A stretch of 64,000 nt of DNA from Otis tarda (taxonomy: Eukaryota; Chordata; Aves; Otidiformes; Otididae), in contig CM048557.1 in assembly GCA_026413225.1 (NCBI GenBank), positions 62,858,987 through 62,922,986 on the forward strand, read 5' to 3'. Within the stretch, counting starts at the first letter, position 1. Every line of letters starts with the position of its first letter. Below the pieces are notes generated by a model. The model did no database searches, was not told the origin of the DNA, and worked only from the letters and a program-made list of their open reading frames with translations. The translations under genes and the position numbers were made by a program. Shown in pieces: positions 1 through 13,188 of this stretch.

Positions 1-250
1 ACTGAGCACTCACAAACAACAGGGAAATGTCTCAAACCCCAACAGCCCTGTACAAAGAAAGTGCGAGATAATGATAGCTCCTGCGCGACTGAAGGGTTTG
101 AGATGTTCCATAGGGGCTGGCAGGGCAGGCAGGATGCTGCCCGTGGTTAACGTGGATGCTGCTCATCGAGCCATGGCCAGGGCTCCCCCCATGCACCCCC
201 CTGCCACCTCCGCTCTCCGCAGGCACGGACACGCGGCAGCTCGAACTCAC

Positions 251-464
251 CGTCGCAGGTACCACTCTTCCAGAGAGCTGCGTTGGGAGTAATTGAACTC
301 TTTTTGTTTGGTTCCCTTGGCTTTGCTGATGGCCTCTCCCAAAGCTGCAGCGAGAGCTCTGTCCCAGCCCACAGGGTCTCTCCCTGACCCCTGGCCCAGG
401 GCACTGGGAAGGTGCCACACTGGGATTTGTGCCCCAGTGCCCTGCTCACAAGCTTGCCCAGCCT
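251..464 (-). CDS. Candidate internal coding exon of an unrecognised gene
   Basis: Seen: on the minus strand a pyrimidine-rich tract ending in TTTCAG lies just above 464, and a strong donor (CG then GTGAGT) follows 251. Between them one frame is open for 70 codons, entering after two bases and leaving with two. The predicted peptide has a plausible coding composition. It contains GWDRALAAALGEAISKAKG, then a basic stretch, then FNYSQRSSLEEWYLR at the end. A stop (TGA) follows directly in the unspliced frame, as expected of intron. The other two minus frames are also open here, because the segment is GC-rich, so openness alone is weak evidence. I do not recognise the protein. It does not resemble what I know of NUDT14 or JAG2, which lie 3' of BRF1 in human. 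Flanking exons were not found with confidence. Same orientation as BRF1, about 12.7 kb beyond the BRF1 stop. Confidence 0.42.
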
Positions 465-3341
465 CTGAAAGAGAACAGCACAGGGCTACAGAGGTGCCTT
501 AAACCATGCTTGGTGAAGGTAAATGTCAGTAGCAGCACAGGGACTACAAAACAGGCACCACCATCACAAGTGTTTGTAAAAGCTAGGGAGAAATTAAATA
601 AAAAAATATTCACTTCTAGCATCCCTAGGGTGGCACAGGAACTGCCTCCCTTACTCCTGGCCACGTGGCGACCCCACACCTCAAGCCACCCTGGCCGGCC
701 AACCCCACGACTCTGGCGAAATTTGCTGGCGAAAATGTCACCTCCACATGCACCCATGGCCACCTTTAAAGCCTTCCAGGGGACCTGACAAATTTTATCT
801 TTTGCCCAGAAACTCAGCCCATTCCTGCGAGGAGGTTATTCCTGGAGGGTTTCTGATGAGTCCAAGCCACCGCAGATGGACGCAGGCACTGCAGCCGTGG
901 GCCAGGGACAGAAGGAGATTTGTAGCACTCAGGTTGTGGCTTGACTTGGCTTACGTGAACTTCAGATTTCATTGATGGAGCCCAAATTAAACTCGCACAT
1001 GCACCGGGACACGACACAGCTTCAGGAATAAAACGGCAGTGTGGGAAATGCCAGGGAAAGAAGCTAGCAGCAGCAATTAACGTGCAGGGCAAACAGGCCA
1101 GCTGCAATTTATTCTGCGTGTGCTTCAGACATTTCAAATTGTCGTCATTCCTCACAAAGTTTTTGTGATGCCTGTCGCACAAGCATGTTTTAAACGCCAA
1201 ATTTAGCTGCAATGAGCATTGCTGAGCAGCCTCACAAACACTCCCCCTGCCTATTGTGAAGTGGCAAATAAATAAATTATTAATCTAAGATCTTTATGGT
1301 GCAACATTTTACAACGTCTAGTCAGCCTAGCTATATATTAAAAGCTCTTTTGTTTTGTGCTGTGGCACATGATGGCTGGTTAATAGCAGAAGGGAGGCGC
1401 TCGAGGCTCTTGCTCCTTAGAACAGTTAAGACTTTAAATGAAGGCTGAGAGAGATGGGAATGGGATTTCCTCACCTCACGCCTGGTGCCTACAAAGCAGA
1501 CACTCTGTCCCAGCAACTCACCAGTAGCTCCTTTATATTCAGTGGAGAGAACTAGGCAGCCCAGAGTCACCAAGCAAAGATGATGGCTTTAAATGAAACA
1601 AAATGTTCCTAGAGTCCAAAGCTCTGCAGAGTAGAGCTACACCTCAGAGCACAGAGTGGTGAATCCGGGAGTCAGTGGGATTAATAGGCTGCAGCAAAGG
1701 TCAAATTGTCAAAACAGAGCAAGAAGATCAGTGGACCCTGTACGTTTTTGCATGAGAGGTGGGTGTGTTCCCACAACAACCTGGCCTGGAAACCCGCCCA
1801 CCCACAATGGCCTTTCTTCACCCACCTGAAATGACAGAGGACTGTCTTGCGCCTTTGTCCCCTTGGCCACCACACAAGCCAACGTTGTATTTTGAGAGGA
1901 GTTGGGTACTGCAACCACTGCAATTACGAGCCCAGCAGAGCTGGCAGGAGCGGGCGGAGTTTCGTTCTGCAAGAGTCACAACAGTGTGGATGGCCATTTG
2001 CTACTCATTGGCCTCGTGACTGTGGGAAGGGCACGTGTCAGGGCTGAAGAGATGTTCTCATCATGCAGTGCATCTGCCACTGAGGGCATAGATGCTTCTC
2101 ATCTGCCCCTGGCAAACGCAGGAATGCTTTTCTCTTAGCAAGAACTCTTTCTTTCAGGACAGGCCTCCACAGAAACACCTGCCTGCAGACAGAGAAAACA
2201 GCAGAACATGGCAAGGGTCTTTATTACCAAAGAGCAGCCCAGGAGCTAATGGAGATGACTGTAGGCATGGTGACAAAATGACAACGGATGCTCCCTATTT
2301 GCTACTTACTATCGCAAAGTAGGGGAGAAGATGAAGAGCTGGTACTTCCTTTGCTATTGGGATCCTGAAGGGAAGTTCACCCTGACCTCCTGCCCCAGCT
2401 CCTCCTGAGCAGCAGGGCAGGGAAACAGACTTCATGTCAAGTCTTTGGAGCTCACAGGGCTTTTCAGAGCAACTGTTAGGGTCCTCACGGTTTGCAAGTA
2501 GAGAAATTCTCCTCTCCTGAGTGCCAATAACCCTGCAAACTTTCTTATTTTCCTTTCTATACTTTGGTGAGGGCATTTATAACAAGTCCATCACTACAGC
2601 TCCTAGATTCATGACAGCATGTTATTTCTTGCTGGTGTGTAGGTGATCCACCATGCTCTACCTGGAGAGAAAGGGGAAGTCTTTCCTTAATGGCCTGTGT
2701 AGCACATACAGCTGCAAGGCTTTTACAAATCTGAGAAATGGGTTTTGAGATTAGATCAGCTAGATCTAGAAAAACTAGAAGGACAAAGGTCTCCAACAGC
2801 ACAAAAAGCTGATGCTGAAGCTTGGCCAGGTGTAACAGGGTCAGCAGTCCAGGAGAGGAACAAAGGGTTGGACAGACTAAAAAGGTAGCCAGGCAATTAC
2901 TCATTTAGTAGGCATTTTTTATTGCTTTTGTGAAGCATGATTCATCTCTTAATATGCACAGGGACAGTCAATCCTCTGGCTGTGCAAATGAATCACCACG
3001 CGCTCCCCACTCCCTGCTCCCGTGAGGCCAAGACCCTGTACAGCCAAAACAAACCCTTGGAGGAAGCAGGTCTGAATGTCAGCATCCGCCTACATTAAAA
3101 AAAAAACAAACCAAAAACCAATAAACCATAAACAAGAACTCGCATATTTAAAGGGACATAAACCTTCCTTGCCGTGGAGTGAGTGTTCCAGATGTGAGTA
3201 TATGCATTATGAGACAGCTCGCACCTCCGAAGAACACGGTGTTGGTTGCTCAAGCAAGAACTACAGGCCTGGAAGAACCGTTGAGTCCTTGAAAGGTTTC
3301 TTTGACAATAACCAAGGTCCCACCTGCTTTCAGCACGGGCA
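465..3341. other. Intergenic DNA, no supported gene
   Basis: Only short chance frames on both strands. Isolated donor-like sites on the minus strand (near 1470, 1520 and 2310) have no convincing paired acceptor and coding frame. No RNA gene or recent repeat seen. Confidence 0.6.
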
Positions 3342-3567
3342 TCTTGGATATTAGGAAAAAATTGTTTACACTGAGGGTGGTAGAACACTGGCACAGGTTG
3401 CCCAGAGAGGTGGTGGAAGCCCCATCCCTGGAAACGTTCAAGGCCAGGTTGGATGAGGCTCTGAGCAACCTGATCTAGTCGGGGATGTCCCTGCTCCTTG
3501 CAGGGGGTTTGGACTAGATGACCTTTGAAGGCCCCTTCCAACTCTAACCGTTCTATGATTCTATGAT
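3342..3567 (+). mobile_element. CR1 LINE, 5'-truncated 3' end
   Basis: About 226 bp matching the 3' end of avian CR1. It begins at the 'TTGGATATTAGGAA' region, runs through 'CACAGGTTGCCCAGAG' and 'GGTTGGATGAGGCTCTGAGC', then 'GGACTAGATGACCTTTGAAG', and ends in the tail unit ATTCTATGAT. Sense orientation is plus. It carries only the last part of the ORF2-derived and 3' UTR sequence, so it is a dead 5'-truncated copy. It lies in intergenic DNA, roughly 9.6 kb beyond the BRF1 stop codon. Confidence 0.93.
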
Positions 3568-3869
3568 CTTATAGCCCAGGAAATTTACCAAGGGGTGAAG
3601 AAGAAAGCAAAGATGCGCAAGGCTGTCCTGCATGGACAGGATCTCCTGTCTCTACCATCGCCTTTTCCTTATCCCCACCTGCTGCCAATGCTGATAACCA
3701 GAAAGAGATGTCCCGAAGGGGTTGGCACACTGCTGCCCTACCTGCAAGGGGGCTGTCTATAAGCTTCCCAAAAACATTCTTGACAGCGGCAATGGAAAGA
3801 GGCAAGTATACGAGAAACATAATATTTCTCCTGAACTGCATCAAGTTAATGACATTTCCCTCTCCCTTT

Positions 3870-3960
3870 GCACCTCTGTAAATCACGGCGTGACTGTGGA
3901 ACTCAACGATGTTACACTGATGTAAAACCACTCTGGAGAGGGAACCAGTCGGTGTAAATC
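3870..3960. repeat. Possible old amniote interspersed repeat fragment
   Basis: The segment has 'CACCTCTGTAAATCACGG', then 'AACTCAACGATGTTACACTG', then 'ATGTAAAACCACT'. It resembles a degenerate repeat family I recall from reptile and bird genomes (TGTAAATCAGGAG... GAGTTACACTGGTGTAAAAC). I cannot name the family and judge this from memory only. It could be chance. Confidence 0.3.
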
Positions 3961-6900
3961 ATTCCCTTCTATTCCCTTGTACATAATCTGGTGCCAAGCT
4001 CCGCCAAAACCAGGGAGAAAACAATCCCGAGATTTTTCCGAAGGCAGTAGTCTGTCTAAGCACAACTTTAAATGTCTGCCATTAAAGTTTTCTTCATCTC
4101 ATTAAACTACCTGCAAAACCATCTGCTAGGCTAATAAAGACTTTTTAAAGCTGTAATATTGTATTTTATAATGAAATACACTATGGGGAAAACAGGACAT
4201 GTATTTAGAAAGACAGAACAGCAACAATCTGCTGTTCTTTCACGGAGAGCCAATGATGTTCACTCCCATCACTAATTAAAGAGACTGAAGACTTCAGCCC
4301 TTGCAACGTTCCTTGTACAAATACCGTAATTCCTAAATGCATCCACATTTTTATTCAGGCTGCTCTCAGACACTGCAACACTCCTGATATCACACTGGTT
4401 TCCAGTTTAAATAGGCAATTTTGCTTTCATGTCCAACCCCATTCTGTTTTGTTAGCTTTTTACACCTCAAATATCTATTACAGATTGCAGGGATTCCAGT
4501 GGGCAGCTTTGCTTCCTCTGGAGACATTTTCCCTTTTTGCTGGTACACGGGGTGACCATGAGGTAGGACTTCTCCCCAACCATAAGGGTGACTCTGTGGC
4601 ACCAGACTGAGTTTCCCTGAGCACTGATGGCTGCACCAGCCGAGGATGCAGCCCAAGGTTTTGATGAGCTGCCATTCAGAAGAAAAACCCACTCCTGTCC
4701 CTAACACCCTCCTCCAGCGTTGGTTGGGAAGTAACTGTCGCTCCTGCTTTCCAGTTAAATCACACTGGGCTGCGCCGTGCTCCCAGCTCAGCCCTTTCTC
4801 ACATGTTGCACCCTCAGACACAAGGACTCTCTTCTTTACGGCTTCTCTTTTGGCACTCCTGGATGCTGCTGCGGCTGGGCTGTGGCTGTTTCTGCGCTGT
4901 TCTCACAATATTTACCACACTGCCTAACACACAGCAACTGTGAGAGCAGCACTTCCAGGAACTATTTCACAACATCCTTCTCTTCCAAAAACACCAGCGA
5001 TGGGTAGGTTACAGAGAGGAGCGGGCAGCATAGGCACTAAGGGTCTACATGTGAAGAGGACTCAGCAGCCCCATGCCAATTTGCCAAAAGCCCTTGGTGG
5101 TTTCTAAATTCCCTCAGCTCCATCAGTCGTTTCCTTAAGCTGTCCACAAGAAATTACCCAAGAAACAAGAAATTGTCTAGGTAAGACACACCAAACAGAA
5201 AGGCAGTCAGACTCAGAGCAAAAGCACGGGTGAAAACCCCGAGTAACGGCACGGCTCTCTTTCCAGGGAAAGGAGCTGTTGCTGTGATGTCCCGGTCCCT
5301 TCGCCTGCTGAGCCGCAGAGCCGGACAGGAGCCGGCAGTGAGCGAGCTCTAACCACCAGCCAGAGAAGAGCAAGGTGGGCGCCATACCCATGTGAGCAGC
5401 TAATGGTGAAGAATAAGGGATGTCATAGTGAGCCATCTGAGAGAGTTTCACCACCCGCCTTTGCAGTTTTAGGAAAGATGAAGCCTGTCTCAGAGGTGAA
5501 AGGAGGAGGAATTTCAGGTCACAGCTTACCAGACCAGGTCTCCTCCACTGTGTTTGCTGCTTGCTCCTCCACCTCCAACATGGGACATCCCCGGCTCCAA
5601 CACCTTGAGCAACTGATGTTTTTACGCTCCACGCTTCACCATAATTCTCCATCTGTGTTGCCTTTTCCCCTTTCTGTATCATTTAACATCTCTTCAGCAG
5701 TGATTGCTTACTCCTGCTGGGCACTGAGGACTCTGCTTAGAAGGAAAGCTGCAATCCCCAGCAAGGTTTTTGCAGTTTATGGCAACAGAGGGAGTAACTT
5801 CAAAACACACACAACTCCCTTCCTCAAAAAAAAAAAAACCCAAAAGAACTTTCTTGAATGGCAAGCCACTCTATGCCCCAATCAACCTAAGATCTACCCA
5901 AGAATTTAATGTCAGCTGAGCTTGACTGGGAAAGCAGGCTTGATGTGACACTAGACGAGCCATAGCCTTCCTTCCAAACCTCAGCTAAGTCCTGCAACAC
6001 CTCTGTCTTCATTCTGCCTATTTCTGATCTTCACTTGAGGTATCACGAATGGCTTCAATCGCTTATCCCCTTCTGAGCATCATACGTGCTGTAGTAGTCA
6101 AGGTGGATTAATGGATGGGACTGACCCGCGGGCTGAACACAGCCCTTGGGACCCCCAGCCTACATCTCTGCACAGTGCTATCAGTACCCCTGCTTCTCCC
6201 CACTCATGTGTGCAGCAGACTGGGACAAATACAACCTCCTAACTGATGTACCATCACCTCTCATCTGAGATGCGCCCCCTTCCACACCAGTACTACACCC
6301 ACAGAGACAATACCTGGGGTCTATGCTGGGCAGCTTCACAAGGGTCGGCACTACCCCTGCTGACAGAGACCTTCTGCTTACCCAGCAGCCAGGGGAGACC
6401 AGAAAGTCTAGACTTGTATGTGTGCCAAGAACACTGGCTAAAAGTTTTAGAAGGCATTTTATTAACACAGTGCAGCCAGCTCCTCTGAACCAACATAAAA
6501 TACACAGGGAAGATCAACAAGATGAAAGATCCTTCATCTTACTGCAGGCAGCAAAATCCACTCTGACTCTTCCTTGTGGTGCCTGATGGTCCAGAAAGAA
6601 AACATGATGATTCACGTTGCACTGATTTGCTGTTGGAGACCTCAGAGCTTACAGTAGGTCCTACTGATTTAATGCAGCGTGCAGCAGTATCAAAGAATTT
6701 CCCAGTGGCCTTGTATAAGAGTTTGCTTGAAGACGGTGACTAGTTTTGAAACCATTTGCTTTAGCTATTTTTTACCCCGTGTCAACCCATGAGTCTTACT
6801 TGAACTGTGCTGGTACCTGTGTGTGTGTGGACTCTCCTTTGGTAAGCTCTGAGTATGGGCAGGAATCAAAGTAGATACAAGGATTTAGCCTGTTTCCCAG

Positions 6901-9494
6901 ACACGATGCTGCTCTGAGGAATCATTTCATTACAGATCCACACCAGAGGAGTCTATGACCACCTAGAGAGAGAAAGTTTTGAGAGCCACAGCCATCCCCA
7001 TGCAAAGCTGGAGAGGGATGCACTACATGCTGTACACTACAGCTCTATAACCGCTGAAGTTCCTTTTTCTCATTTATTTTAAAATCAGCAGAATAGGTAA
7101 CTCCACTTTGCTGGTCAATTAGGCAAGGCAGTAGGTTGCGCTTGACAAACAAAGTGGCTTCGGGTGACATACCACAGTACCTCAAAATGTTTTCACCCCA
7201 GAGCACTTTCCTCCCTCCCTTCACTACTGCCACCACCTCTAGAGACCAGTGCTAATGGCACAGATCCACAAGTGATGTAAACCAACAAAGCTCTTGCTGC
7301 CTGATGCGAAGTCGCAGGAGCTGTACCAACCTGTGTACAGCAACTGTGAACATCTATGATGGATATTTTCACAATCACTTGCTTATTACTGGTTTGCATT
7401 TTTAGGAACTTAAGATCCCTCACTGCCCACAGACATCTGCTCAGGGCACAGATCACACTCTTTGCATGGGACTTTTACTCAAAAATATTTGCTCTGAAAT
7501 CTTATGTGCCCAAGGGTATTTAACAAAGAGCAGGATTAGCACCTCTGCAAGAATGACAGACTCAAGAGATCTTAATCAAAAAGAAGACAAGAATCAGAGA
7601 ACACTTGCCAGCTGCACTGCCAGTTGAGCCGCCCAAGGATCTATGGCTACACCAGCCATGAGTGCTGTCCTCCAGCACAGGCTACTGCTCCACAGCAAGG
7701 CAGGAAACATCGGCACCAAGTCCGCCAGCCCATGGGTGGGCAACACAGCCATCCATTAATCAGCACAGGGGCAGCTGACAACGTTGGGCTGTCAGAAATC
7801 ACACCTGATAAAAGCAGATGCATGTCAGGAACAGTGGCAAGGCCAAAGGCTTCCATTTTCAACGCAGCTGCGAGACCAGTTGGGTTTCCAGAGATGTGAA
7901 TATTGTTCCTGTGCTCACTGCCTGTGGGCACCTCACCACAATGAAGTATTTCCTCATCTTTCTGATGTTTTTTTAAATGCAGCTTTGTCCTTAGTATCAA
8001 ACTACAGCCCTTAAAACCACCATAAATAATTAATCTCCTTTGTTTTTACTCAAGTGAAACAAAAACATCTCGCCACCTCCTCTTCCTTACCTGGCTACGT
8101 GTCCTATGGCTTTTAATATCCTCCAGCGGATTGCCCAGTCTACAAATGGTGAAGATGGTGCAGGATATACTATGAAACAGGAGGAGTCAGGAATTCTTGT
8201 GGGGAGAATGGACAACACTGTCTCACCTCTGCTCCTGCCAACATTCAGCTTTTGGCCCTCTTAGTCTCTGTGTATAAATACCTTTTACATTTCCCACAGA
8301 GGAGTACTGAAGAAAAATTACCTGGTAAGCACATGTTGGTGCTGTTTCTTTTCTTTGCTTTGTTCAAATTCCTTTAATTTGCTGTATTTTTCTGGTTTTG
8401 AAGAACTGAGAGCAGTAAGAAAGCATTCCTGTTGCAATTTTGCAATAGAAACCCATAATACAATGACGGCCATTCCAGTGGCCAGCACAATGCCACTTAC
8501 TGCCAACCGATACAACAACAAATGTAAGATTCACACTAAAAGTCATTAAATCCCGTGCTCCTACAGTCACATGGCAAGATGGGAATTTCATTTTACATTT
8601 TTAGGAAACGTATACACCAAATGGTTTTGGTTATGAAAGCCTGGTGTGGTAGGGAAGAGAAAAATTACAGGACAAAGCCAGTAACTGCACAGCTTGGGAA
8701 GAGCAGAAAACACAAGGCCAAGGTGGCCAGTACTTTTTAACAGCTTAGATGTTATGACTGAGAGAGCAACAGCGATGGAGATTACTGGAGAAGTTCCTGA
8801 TTGCTAGTGGAAAGGCTTGGAACAGAAAAGAAACTGAGATAAAAGCATCCAGACATCAATGAGAGCAGAAGTCCAACTACAAGAGAGCACGGGAACCCAG
8901 TGAGATGCTGGAATGACACACACTTACCACCTTATCAAAACTATTGCTAACTGTCCCACTGTATGCAAAAACTTTGTGGTAGACACTCCTGAGGATCCAG
9001 TAGTAGCTCCAGTTCCAGAAACAAAACAAAAGGAGCAAATACCCATGCACACAAAGGGTAGATGTGGATTTTGGCCTTCCAACTGGGGCGACTAGATGTT
9101 GTTAAAATAACATGATTTTTCACTCAGCACACACCTTATTTATCAAGATACAACTTTCAGAAATGAGCACTGGAACAGTTCCACTAAACACACACACTAC
9201 ATATTGTTCCCACAGTTAGTTAATTATATAGTTTAGTGGAAAAACCTTGTTAATGTTATGCAGTTTACAGAAAGTATCTACATTTATCAGTGGAACAATA
9301 TCTTGTAAAAAACACTTGCCTGATTAGACATGTCTTCCCTTTTAGAGACAAAAGAAAGCTCTGAATTAGAAATTTTGGCCACTATTAACCAATCATGCAG
9401 CAATCAAAAATGAACATTCATAAGAATGAAGATAGAAAAATGAGAAATTAGCAGGAGAGCATCATAAAAGATGGGTTATGCAAGGGTTTCACTT
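3961..9494. other. Intergenic DNA, no supported gene
   Basis: Holds the longest ATG-started frame of the window (192 codons, minus strand, 5682-5104), but its composition is not protein-like and a plus frame overlaps it. A donor-like minus site follows 5530. A poly-A run lies near 5826. I see no RNA gene, CR1 copy or recognisable exon. Confidence 0.55.
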
Positions 9495-9500
9495 TTTATT
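9495..9500 (-). promoter_or_regulatory. Distal candidate polyadenylation signal (AATAAA)
   Basis: TTTATT on the plus strand reads AATAAA on the minus strand, about 3.7 kb beyond the BRF1 stop codon. A further AATAAA lies at 9656-9651. If used, these would give a long 3' UTR form. Position only; no transcript evidence. Confidence 0.25.
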
Positions 9501-10888
9501 TACAGCAAATATATTATGTAAAAAAGCTTAACATGGCTCACATTGTGGTTGTGTAAGGATGATACATATGCTTACATCAAACAGGTTTAATTTTCTTGGC
9601 ACTAACTGAACCAAAAGCAAGGATTCAAGACAAAAATAAGAAACAGAATATTTATTAGGCAAACTCTACATTAACTGTACACATCTGCGACTGGAGTTTC
9701 AACGCAATCCAAAGAATACAAACAAGCCATCAGGATGGCAAGAACTTTTTCGACAAACGTGTTTAACCCCCAAGACAAGGCTGTCTGGCACCATTTAAAA
9801 GTTGCTGTACTGAACACAGTGATTTTAAAGAAATGTCATAAATGATTAAGACACTGAAAATGCACTCACTACAGTGAAGAATCCCATTATTTTCCTTATT
9901 TCTTTCATTTTTCACTCCCACAATAGAAGAGCGTTACAAGGTTGCATGGCAGACAAGCTGGATGCAACAGCTGGAGGGTTTTGCCTGTCAAGCAAAGTGA
10001 CTTGCAGCAAGAGACATGCTTTATGCAACAAAACCAAGGATATCCAGCTTGTGTGGGTTCAAATAAGAAGATCTAAGAACAAATGTTGAAGCCTTATAAG
10101 CTCTCTTCATTATAATCAGAATCCTGAGAAAAGCAGGGTCCAAATTACTCCAAGGGAATTCAGGCACACATACACAACAGAATCGTCCAGATCCATCCAC
10201 AGTAGTAAACTGAGTTAATGCTGTGTTAATCTTTTTACATTTTAATGACTAGCTATAAAAACAGAAACTAGCATGTTCTAATCTGTTTACATTTCCTGAG
10301 CTTAGTTAAATCAAGAAGGAATGAACATTATAAAAATCCCGGTAAGTCACCAATAAATTAAAAATGTACATAACCACTACAGCTTAAGAAGCCTTACAAT
10401 GCTCAGAGTGAAGTCTGTCTTTCCAACACCACGGCCTTTCCTTTAGGACTCCTGTACAGAAACTACGCCATTAACTTCACCAGCAATACTGAGATGCCAT
10501 GGAATTGTAGGTTTGGTTTTTTTTTTAGCTCTCCAAGTACCCTTCTAGCAGACTGTACGATACCCTTTCCGAATGAACTCATATGAGAGCACTCAAAAAC
10601 TGCAATTCTCTGCTTCCAGTGCAGGAAACAATGTTCTCAGAAACGCAATGTGCTACTGAAATTTAAATTTACTAGCAATAGTTATCTGGGTGGACTCTCG
10701 GCTCCCTCACATAACATCACTACACTGGCAGCAGGTTTAGTATCCTTTGGGGGAACAAACCAATGAAAACCTACACAGAAAACTGGAGGAAAGACGCTCA
10801 GCAATAAAGAATCCATCTTGGCGGTTTCTTTAAGAGCTAACATCATGCATTTGAGAAAAGCACTCGACCTACATGAGTCAGACACATG

Positions 10889-10908
10889 TTTATTTATGCA
10901 TGTTTATT
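10889..10908 (-). promoter_or_regulatory. Pair of candidate polyadenylation signals (AATAAA x2)
   Basis: Two AATAAA hexamers on the minus strand (10908-10903 and 10894-10889) spaced 14 bp apart, about 2.3 kb beyond the BRF1 stop. They are plausible for an intermediate-length 3' UTR. AT-rich DNA produces such hexamers by chance. Confidence 0.3.
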
Positions 10909-12199
10909 TCCTGCATAGAGAATAATGTGTACCTTGGAATAAAACCCAAGCTCTGAGAACATACTGGGAGTATGGGTATTTGTAACAGTGCTATTTGCAG
11001 ATTAATTCAAACCCAAATGCTCAAACTCAACTATCTCAAAGGCTTGCAGAGCATGAACTTCAATAAAACAAACTACTTTTAGAAAAATTGTCTGCTTATA
11101 GCATGATTTTGAATTTATGATGTAGATAAAAGAGAGGTAGAAAGGTTTATCTCCTCAACATCATTTTCTGTGCAGTATTTATGAAGAATCAGAAAAAAAA
11201 ATCTATAGTTTTTTTGTGAAAATGCCAGCTTTTGCCCCAAGAATTAGACGGACTCTCTTCTTCCCACTGAAGTAACTGAAATCTGGTTCAGAAGAGATCT
11301 TCACATCAGCCCTACTATGTCATTTTTGTTACCATGTTCTGCTTTCAAGAAGTCATTGGAGAAACAGTCTTATACAGGACTCAAAAACATCTAGCAGATA
11401 TGACCTACCCAACAAATTACATTTACCAGCCAAATAATATCAAGTCTGTTCCTAAAAGAAGCACTTGCTCTTGCTCTAGTTACATGATCCCTCTTCTGCA
11501 CGCTGTTGAGAGGGACAGAAGAGGTATGCTACACCATATGGCCCTTCCCCTCTTTGGTGATGACCAGAGGTTGTGAGCATCATTTTCACTCTGGCTGGCA
11601 TTTGCTAGAGAGCTTCCCAAGCTTCTTTTCCTGCCACAATCCACCCTCCACAGCGGGAGGATGGATGGTGCTTTAGTGATGAGTGCTCCTCAGAATGGGT
11701 AAGAAGGACAAGCTGACCAGGAGAGACAGCTTAACAGAAACCATGTTGGTAAGATAAATATCCATCTTTCCCTGGTGCAAGACAAGTCTGCAGTGCTACA
11801 GCTTTCACGATTGTCACTAGACATGGGAGAGAGACGAAAACACCTTGGCTTCTGCAGCTGCAGTCATCAAGACCACGATCCAGTGCACTTCCCACTGAGC
11901 CGAGAGCCTCAGACCCAGCAGTGCCAGGGAATGGCAGGTCAGAGCCAACTGGGTGGGATGTGGCAACAGGGGCTCCCTCCCTGACCCCCACTCCCACGGC
12001 ACTGATGCACAAGAGCTGATGTATCCGTATGAGAAGGACTCGCCTATTGACATTTTGGGGTGCACAGGGATGGAGCTCTACCATTATTCACACAGCAGCG
12101 ACTGTTCAAGGGTGGGATTTCAGCCATGAAAGTCAGACTGCTGCATGGTGACCTTTAATTTACCCATAGAAAGTTAAATAAATTACATTAAATTAAATT

Positions 12200-13188
12200 C
12201 AGCCAAAGCAGATGCTAGCTTATTTATTAAAAAGCTCAGCTTTCTCTTTCTTTCAACTGGTTTTAGAGACAGGCAGTTCTCGGGAGCAGACCTTCAGTCT
12301 AGCTCAGTCGGACCAGAGCGGCTCCGTAGGGGTGGCCAGGGCGACTCTCCTGCAGGAATATCAGCTGCAACAAGACCTGGCTGTCCCTAGGGACACCCAG
12401 CAAAGGCACGCGAGCACAACATCGTCACCTGCTTGCTTTCTACGCTTCTTGCCTCACCCAGGACTTCTCCCTCCTTCCACATAAACCGCATCAGACTTAC
12501 AGTGGAAGATGATTCTTTGCTGTCAACATTGCCTTCTATTGTCATATCTTTTAAGAAATCTATGAATTGATTAATTTAAAGAAGTATTTACTTCATTTCA
12601 GAGAAACAGACACCGCTCTGCAAATACATAACTTGTCATTAACTTTTGACAGGTAAGGAGGTTTGTATACAATGACACAGGGTCATTTTTACAATACAGG
12701 TTGGAAATGTTTTCTTCTTTTGGTTGCAGCATTATGAGACAACTAATGCTCGTGTACTCAAATAATCAACAGGCAGGCTTCTCATTTTTACCTGTCCTTC
12801 TATCTGCTCCCTTTCAACAGCATGCCTAAAAGCAGTCACATAAATAAGAGATGTGTTGCTTTCAGCCACACATGCTTTATACACAGTCTGTTTTGTCTCT
12901 TTTCTTTTGTTCTCTGGAAACTACTCTCATTAATTTCACCCTCAAACCATGATCCACCAAAATAAAAAAAAAAATAATTCAAGTACTAACCCAAACTTTT
13001 TTGTTGGGTTGTGGGTCAGTATAAACTGACCAGAGCCAATGCCAACCTAAAATTTGCTTTACAAAAGTAAGGATTTGTTCGATTATGTTTGCTGACCAGA
13101 GACAGCTTCTTTCACTAGTCATACAGTTTGAAAACTGACGATTTGCTGGGAACACGCCACAGTCCATGTCCTTTGGAAGTAAATGAAA
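12200..13188 (-). other. BRF1: Inferred proximal BRF1 3' UTR
   Basis: Inferred from the position between the BRF1 stop codon (13191-13189) and the nearest AATAAA. The true end may lie further left, down to about 9.48 kb. No open frame here has protein-like content. A poly-A run on the plus strand (near 12963-12974) reads as poly-U in the transcript. Confidence 0.45.
12223..12228 (-). promoter_or_regulatory. Most proximal canonical polyadenylation signal for BRF1
   Basis: First AATAAA I find on the minus strand after the BRF1 stop codon, about 960 bp downstream. An ATTAAA variant lies a little further on, near 12155. Cleavage would be expected around 12200-12210. No strong GT-rich element follows, so usage is uncertain. 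Confidence 0.4.

Noticed and set aside
2376-2440. Pyrimidine-rich minus-strand acceptor-like site followed by a short open frame (EELGQEVRVNFPSG) and stop
   Set aside because: Too short, with no partner exon identified. If terminal, it would conflict with the 251-464 exon belonging to the same gene.
3095-3541. 148-codon minus-strand frame
   Set aside because: Most of it is the antisense of the CR1 copy at 3342-3567.
5104-5682. 192-codon ATG frame on the minus strand, the longest in the window
   Set aside because: No domain or familiar motif, random-looking composition, an overlapping 168-codon frame on the other strand, and an internal splice-donor-like site in a different register. Probably chance in GC-rich intergenic DNA.
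1-9494. Search for NUDT14 exons (human 3' neighbour of BRF1)
   Set aside because: No frame matches the Nudix box or the N-terminal sequence as I remember them. The exon candidate at 251-464 does not fit.
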